Origin: Clostridia bacterium
GTDB lineage: Bacteria; Bacillota_A; Clostridia; Oscillospirales; CAG-272
Direction of reading: 5' to 3'
Assembly: GCA_017547395.1 (NCBI GenBank)
Contig: JAFYPS010000236.1
Coordinates: forward strand, 1-7,972
Length of the DNA: 7,972 nucleotides
The position numbers were made by a program, and so were the translations under genes. Every line of letters begins with the position of its first letter. The stretch's first letter is position 1. This document shows, piece after piece, positions 5,417-7,972 of this stretch. The notes beneath the pieces were generated by a model. That model ran no database searches and was not told the origin of the DNA. It saw nothing but the letters and a program-made list of their open reading frames with translations.

Positions 5417-7267
5417 ATGCCCGAAAACAACAATAACAATAAAAAGGCAAAGCCGAAAAAGCCCTATTACCGCAAGCCGCGCGCAAAAAAGGCGCCCGAA
5501 GCGGCAAAGGAAACGGTAAAGGAAGCAGTAAAAAAGACTGCGGCGGCACCTGAACCCAAAAAAAATTCAAAAAGAAAGCCGCGAGCGCCTAAAAAGCCTC
5601 CCGTAATCACGTCAAAGCTCCGTATCGCAAGCCTTGGCGGTCTTCACGAAATCGGAAAGAACATAACGATGTTCGAGTTTGAGGACGACATCATAATCGT
5701 CGATTGCGGCATAGCGTTTCCCGATGAGGATATGCTCGGCATTGACCTTGTAACCCCCGACGTCTCATATCTTGAGAAAAACAAGGAGAAAATCCGAGGA
5801 CTTCTGCTCACTCACGGTCACGAGGACCATATAGGCTCGATTCCCTACGCGCTCCGTTCAATAAATCCCGAGATTTACGGAACAAAGCTTACCGTCGGTA
5901 TAGTAGAGCGCAAGCTTGAGGAGCATAAGCTCCCCGAAAAGCCGCGTTTCCACGCGGTTTCGGCAGGCGACACAGTGAAGCTTGGCGCGTTCTCCGTAGA
6001 ATTTGTGAGAGTCAACCACTCAATAGCCGATGCCGCGGCACTTGCTATCCGCACCCCGCACGGCGTAATCTTCCATACGGGCGACTTCAAGCTCGATATG
6101 ACCCCTATTGACGGAAATATGATGGACGTTACCCGTATCGGTGAAATCGGAAAAGAGGGCGTGCTTATGCTGATGAGCGAGTCCACAAACGCTGAGCGCC
6201 CCGGCTTTACCCCGTCGGAAAAACTCGTTGGCCGCTCGTTTTCAAACATCTTCACGCGCAATCCCGACAAGCGTATTGTTATCGCGACGTTTTCTTCAAA
6301 CGTTCACCGCGTTCAGCAGATAATTTCGCTTTCTGCAGAGCACGGGCGAAAGGTTGCCGTGCTTGGCAGAAGTATGGTAAACATTATCGACGCGGCAAGC
6401 GAGCTTGGATATATGGACGTTCCGAAAAATACGCTTATTGACATCAAGGACGTTGCGCGCTATCCCGAAAACAAGGTGACGCTCGTCACCACAGGCTCTC
6501 AGGGTGAGCCGATGAGCGCACTCTACCGCCTCGCGTTCGGTGCGCACGACCGCATAACGCTTGGCAAAAAGGACCTCGTTGTTATCAGCGCAACCGCTAT
6601 TCCCGGCAATGAAAAATCTGTAAGCAAGATTATAAACGCACTCATTGCAAACGGAATTTCGGTAATGAACGACCCCGAAAACGATGTTCACGTTTCGGGA
6701 CATGCCTGCCGCGAGGAGCTGAAGCTTATGATCGCGCTGACAAGACCGAAATATTTTATGCCAATTCACGGCGAGCTAAGACATCTTGACGCGCACCGTC
6801 AGCTTGCTGAGGAAATGGGAGTTCCGAGCGAGAATATTTTCATCTCTGACATAGGAAAAGTGCTTGAAATCGGACACGACGGCGCGCGCTTTAACGGCAC
6901 CGTACCCGCAGGCAGAGTGCTTATCGACGGTTCGGGTATCGGCGACGTAGGAAATATAGTTCTCCGCGACAGAAAACACCTCTCGCAGGACGGTGTTATC
7001 ATCGTGGTTGCCGCAGTTGACACAAGCGGCGGATTTATCGTCAGCGGACCGGACATCATCTCGCGCGGCTTCGTCTACGTAAGAGAGAGCGAAGCGCTTA
7101 TGGAAAACGCGCGCAAGATCGCTACCGATGCCATCGAAACAAGCCTTTTCAACGGGCATACCGACTGGGTTGAAATCAAAAATTCGGTACGCGACGCGCT
7201 TTCAAAGTACGTTTACCACGAAACCCACCGCCGCCCGATGATTATTCCCGTAATAATGGACGTGTAG
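5417..7267 (+). CDS. rnj: Ribonuclease J (metallo-beta-lactamase / beta-CASP)
   Basis: A 616-residue ribonuclease J, the enzyme family that matures and degrades RNA by endonucleolytic and 5'-to-3' exonucleolytic cleavage. The zinc-binding set is complete: HGHEDH at residues 133-138, His201 (VNHSIAD), Asp223 (HTGDF) and His451 (PIHGELRH). The beta-CASP SGHA His is at 429. These correspond to Bacillus RNase J1 H74-H79, H142, D164, H390 and H368 with an offset of 59-61, so the core and C-terminal domain are full length. The extra ~60 residues at the N-terminus are low-complexity and strongly basic (K, A, P, N). The ATG at 5417 is chosen because AAAGGAGG (5405-5412) precedes it by 4 nt; an in-frame ATG at 5393 would read through the ribosome site. 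It has its own promoter and leader. No clear intrinsic terminator follows; repeat copy 2 begins 4 nt after the stop. Confidence 0.96.
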   Translation: MPENNNNNKKAKPKKPYYRKPRAKKAPEAAKETVKEAVKKTAAAPEPKKNSKRKPRAPKKPPVITSKLRIASLGGLHEIGKNITMFEFEDDIIIVDCGIAFPDEDMLGIDLVTPDVSYLEKNKEKIRGLLLTHGHEDHIGSIPYALRSINPEIYGTKLTVGIVERKLEEHKLPEKPRFHAVSAGDTVKLGAFSVEFVRVNHSIADAAALAIRTPHGVIFHTGDFKLDMTPIDGNMMDVTRIGEIGKEGVLMLMSESTNAERPGFTPSEKLVGRSFSNIFTRNPDKRIVIATFSSNVHRVQQIISLSAEHGRKVAVLGRSMVNIIDAASELGYMDVPKNTLIDIKDVARYPENKVTLVTTGSQGEPMSALYRLAFGAHDRITLGKKDLVVISATAIPGNEKSVSKIINALIANGISVMNDPENDVHVSGHACREELKLMIALTRPKYFMPIHGELRHLDAHRQLAEEMGVPSENIFISDIGKVLEIGHDGARFNGTVPAGRVLIDGSGIGDVGNIVLRDRKHLSQDGVIIVVAAVDTSGGFIVSGPDIISRGFVYVRESEALMENARKIATDAIETSLFNGHTDWVEIKNSVRDALSKYVYHETHRRPMIIPVIMDV

Positions 7268-7270
7268 AAA

Positions 7271-7423
7271 GGTAAATTAAAGTTTAGCAGAGCATCTATG
7301 TCAATGACAATGTAGGGGCTGGCGCCTTCGACAGCCCGCGAATCCTTGCAAAAACGGGACGTCGAGGGCGCCGTCCCCTACCGTATTTGTTGCGTTTTGT
7401 GTTCTCATAAACATTAATTTACT
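7271..7423 (+). repeat. 153-bp MITE-like intergenic repeat, copy 2
   Basis: Same orientation as copy 1, with 143 of 153 identical bases. The terminal inverted repeats are 7271-7293 and 7401-7423 (18 of 23 matching). The internal hairpin arms are 7312-7332 and 7361-7381. It begins 4 nt after the RNase J stop, so the hairpin would lie in the 3' end of the rnj transcript, where it might slow 3' decay or aid termination; no proper T-run follows it. It covers the first half of the 307-nt gene-free stretch 7268-7574. Confidence 0.9.
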
Positions 7424-7427
7424 AACC

Positions 7428-7512
7428 TGTCATCCTGAGGCACGAAGGATCTTAATGCCAAAAATTTTACCCTTGTCGGCTTGGAATGACAAGGAAAACG
7501 CTCAGAATGACA
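7428..7512. repeat. TGTCATCCTGAG-type palindromic repeat element
   Basis: TGTCATCCTGAG (7428-7439) and CTCAGAATGACA (7501-7512) are inverted repeats with one mismatch, bounding an 85-bp element. Inside are a small hairpin, ATCCT (7432-7436) with AGGAT (7446-7450), and TTGTC/GACAA arms in TTGTCGGCTTGGAATGACAA. The edge sequence, followed by GAAGGATCTT, resembles a motif I know as a common intergenic repeat in many bacterial genomes. No gene is inside. Confidence 0.65.
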
Positions 7513-7515
7513 TCG

Positions 7516-7533
7516 CGAGGGCGACAGCCCTAC
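7516..7533 (-). repeat. Fragment of the GTAGGG repeat family, inverted
   Basis: The minus strand reads GTAGGGCTGTCGCCCTCG, close to the 5' hairpin arm of the 153-bp repeats (GTAGGGGCTGGCGCCTTCG). It adjoins the preceding palindromic element and seems to be a scrap of the same family in the opposite orientation. The rest of the gap, 7534-7574, holds only the ribosome site of the next gene; I see no convincing promoter for it. Confidence 0.5.
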
Positions 7534-7574
7534 GAAATCATCTTAAACAAACTATCAACAAAGGAGAAACAACA

Positions 7575-7874
7575 ATGGTAAGACACGTAATCGTATGGTC
7601 CTTCAAGGACGAGCTTTCCGCAGAAGAAAAGGCTGCTGCCGCAAAGAAAATCAAAACCGAGCTTGAGGCTCTCGTAGGCGTTGTTCCGGGACTTAAGGAA
7701 CTCACAGTTATTACAAACCCTATGGATTCGAGCAACGTTGACCTTATGCTCGACTCCACCATCGACACCCCCGAAAACTATGACGTTTACAAGGTTCATC
7801 CCGCACACGTTGCAGCCGCTACGTACGTAAGAAGCGTAGTACAGAGCCGCTCCTGTATGGACTACGAATTCTAA
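7575..7874 (+). CDS. Dabb (stress-responsive A/B barrel) domain protein
   Basis: A 99-residue protein made of a single Dabb domain, a ferredoxin-like alpha/beta barrel that usually dimerises. It starts with the typical first strand, MVRHVIVWSFKDELSAEEK, followed by a helix (AAAAKKIKTELEAL), VPGLKELTV, and the late motif YKVHPAHVAAATYVRSVV, where HPAH is characteristic of the family. The C-terminus is SRSCMDYEF. The start at 7575 is fixed by AAAGGAG (7560-7566) 8 nt upstream and by the family's N-terminus; the frame stays open 120 nt further upstream, but that part is repeat DNA. Family members range from stress proteins to cyclases, and no substrate can be named. It is followed at once by a strong terminator; it appears monocistronic or dependent on read-through from rnj. 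Confidence 0.9.
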   Translation: MVRHVIVWSFKDELSAEEKAAAAKKIKTELEALVGVVPGLKELTVITNPMDSSNVDLMLDSTIDTPENYDVYKVHPAHVAAATYVRSVVQSRSCMDYEF

Positions 7875-7877
7875 TAG

Positions 7878-7906
7878 AAAAAGGACTGCTTTCGCAGTCC
7901 TTTTTT
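7878..7906 (+). terminator. Intrinsic terminator of the Dabb gene
   Basis: The stem AAAAAGGACTGC (7878-7889) pairs with GCAGTCCTTTTT (7894-7905) across a TTTC loop, 12 bp and perfect, with a six-T run. It begins 4 nt after the stop codon. The A-run makes it possibly bidirectional. Confidence 0.94.
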
Positions 7907-7910
7907 GCTA

Positions 7911-7972
7911 CAATGGTAGGGGCTGGCGGTTTACCGCAACGCGACCAAAGGTCGCAATGGCGCCACTCGACA
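7911..7972 (+). repeat. Third, diverged GTAGGG-family repeat, cut by the window end
   Basis: ACAATG-GTAGGGGCTGGCG (7912-7928) matches the start of the inner hairpin of copies 1 and 2 (ACAATGTAGGGGCTGGCG). About 30 bases of different sequence follow, including the small hairpins GCGG/CCGC (7926-7937) and GCGACC/GGTCGC (7941-7955). Then GGCGCCACTCGACA (7959-7972) resembles the GGCGCCTTCGACA of the full copies. It is incomplete because the window ends here. Confidence 0.55.

Noticed and set aside
6296..7159. Two long minus-strand open frames (157 and 127 codons) inside the RNase J gene
   Set aside because: They are antisense to the conserved catalytic regions of RNase J, with Cys/Val/Asn-rich compositions typical of shadow frames.
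4218..7423. A CRISPR array or complete insertion sequence formed by the repeats
   Set aside because: The copies are 3 kb apart with genes between them, there are no regular spacers, and no transposase is encoded in or between them.
7455..7574. A longer 139-residue form of the Dabb protein starting at 7455
   Set aside because: The extra 40 residues are encoded by repeat DNA, there is no ribosome site at 7455, and the family begins at the MVRHVIVW start at 7575.

Overview
The window looks like a chromosomal segment of a Gram-positive, low-to-mid GC member of the Clostridia, most likely a gut Oscillospirales/Ruminococcaceae-type lineage. The basis is a set of strong AGGAGG ribosome sites, sigma-A-like promoters, a MecA-family adaptor, an RNase J with a Lys/Ala/Pro-rich N-terminal extension, and GldF/GldG plus DUF4340 proteins without any gliding apparatus. 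This placement is inference from gene content and protein style, not from a search.

Positions 1-4181 hold the end of a tightly packed plus-strand operon: the C-terminal part of an ABC ATPase, an ABC-2 (GldF-like) permease, a GldG-like auxiliary membrane protein and a DUF4340 membrane-anchored protein. The genes overlap or nearly abut (TAATG, a 13-nt gap, ATGA), each has a good ribosome site, and the operon ends in a perfect 12-bp intrinsic terminator. Together they should form one envelope ABC system with an unknown substrate.

Positions 4218-7423 hold a second block bracketed by two direct copies of a 153-bp MITE-like repeat (about 93% identical, with imperfect terminal inverted repeats and a 21-bp internal hairpin). 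Inside are a minus-strand mecA-like gene, a small tail-anchored membrane protein of unknown function with a hairpin over its ribosome site, and ribonuclease J, which has its own promoter and a roughly 125-nt leader containing a terminator-like hairpin.

From 7424 to the end there is a mosaic of repeat fragments (a TGTCATCCTGAG-type palindrome and an inverted scrap of the GTAGGG family), then a small Dabb (stress-responsive A/B barrel) protein with a strong terminator, and finally the start of a third, diverged repeat copy cut by the window edge. No rRNA, tRNA, CRISPR array, transposase or phage gene is visible. The most unusual content is the repeat family and the two candidate RNA-level control elements; the protein genes belong to known, though partly uncharacterised, families.
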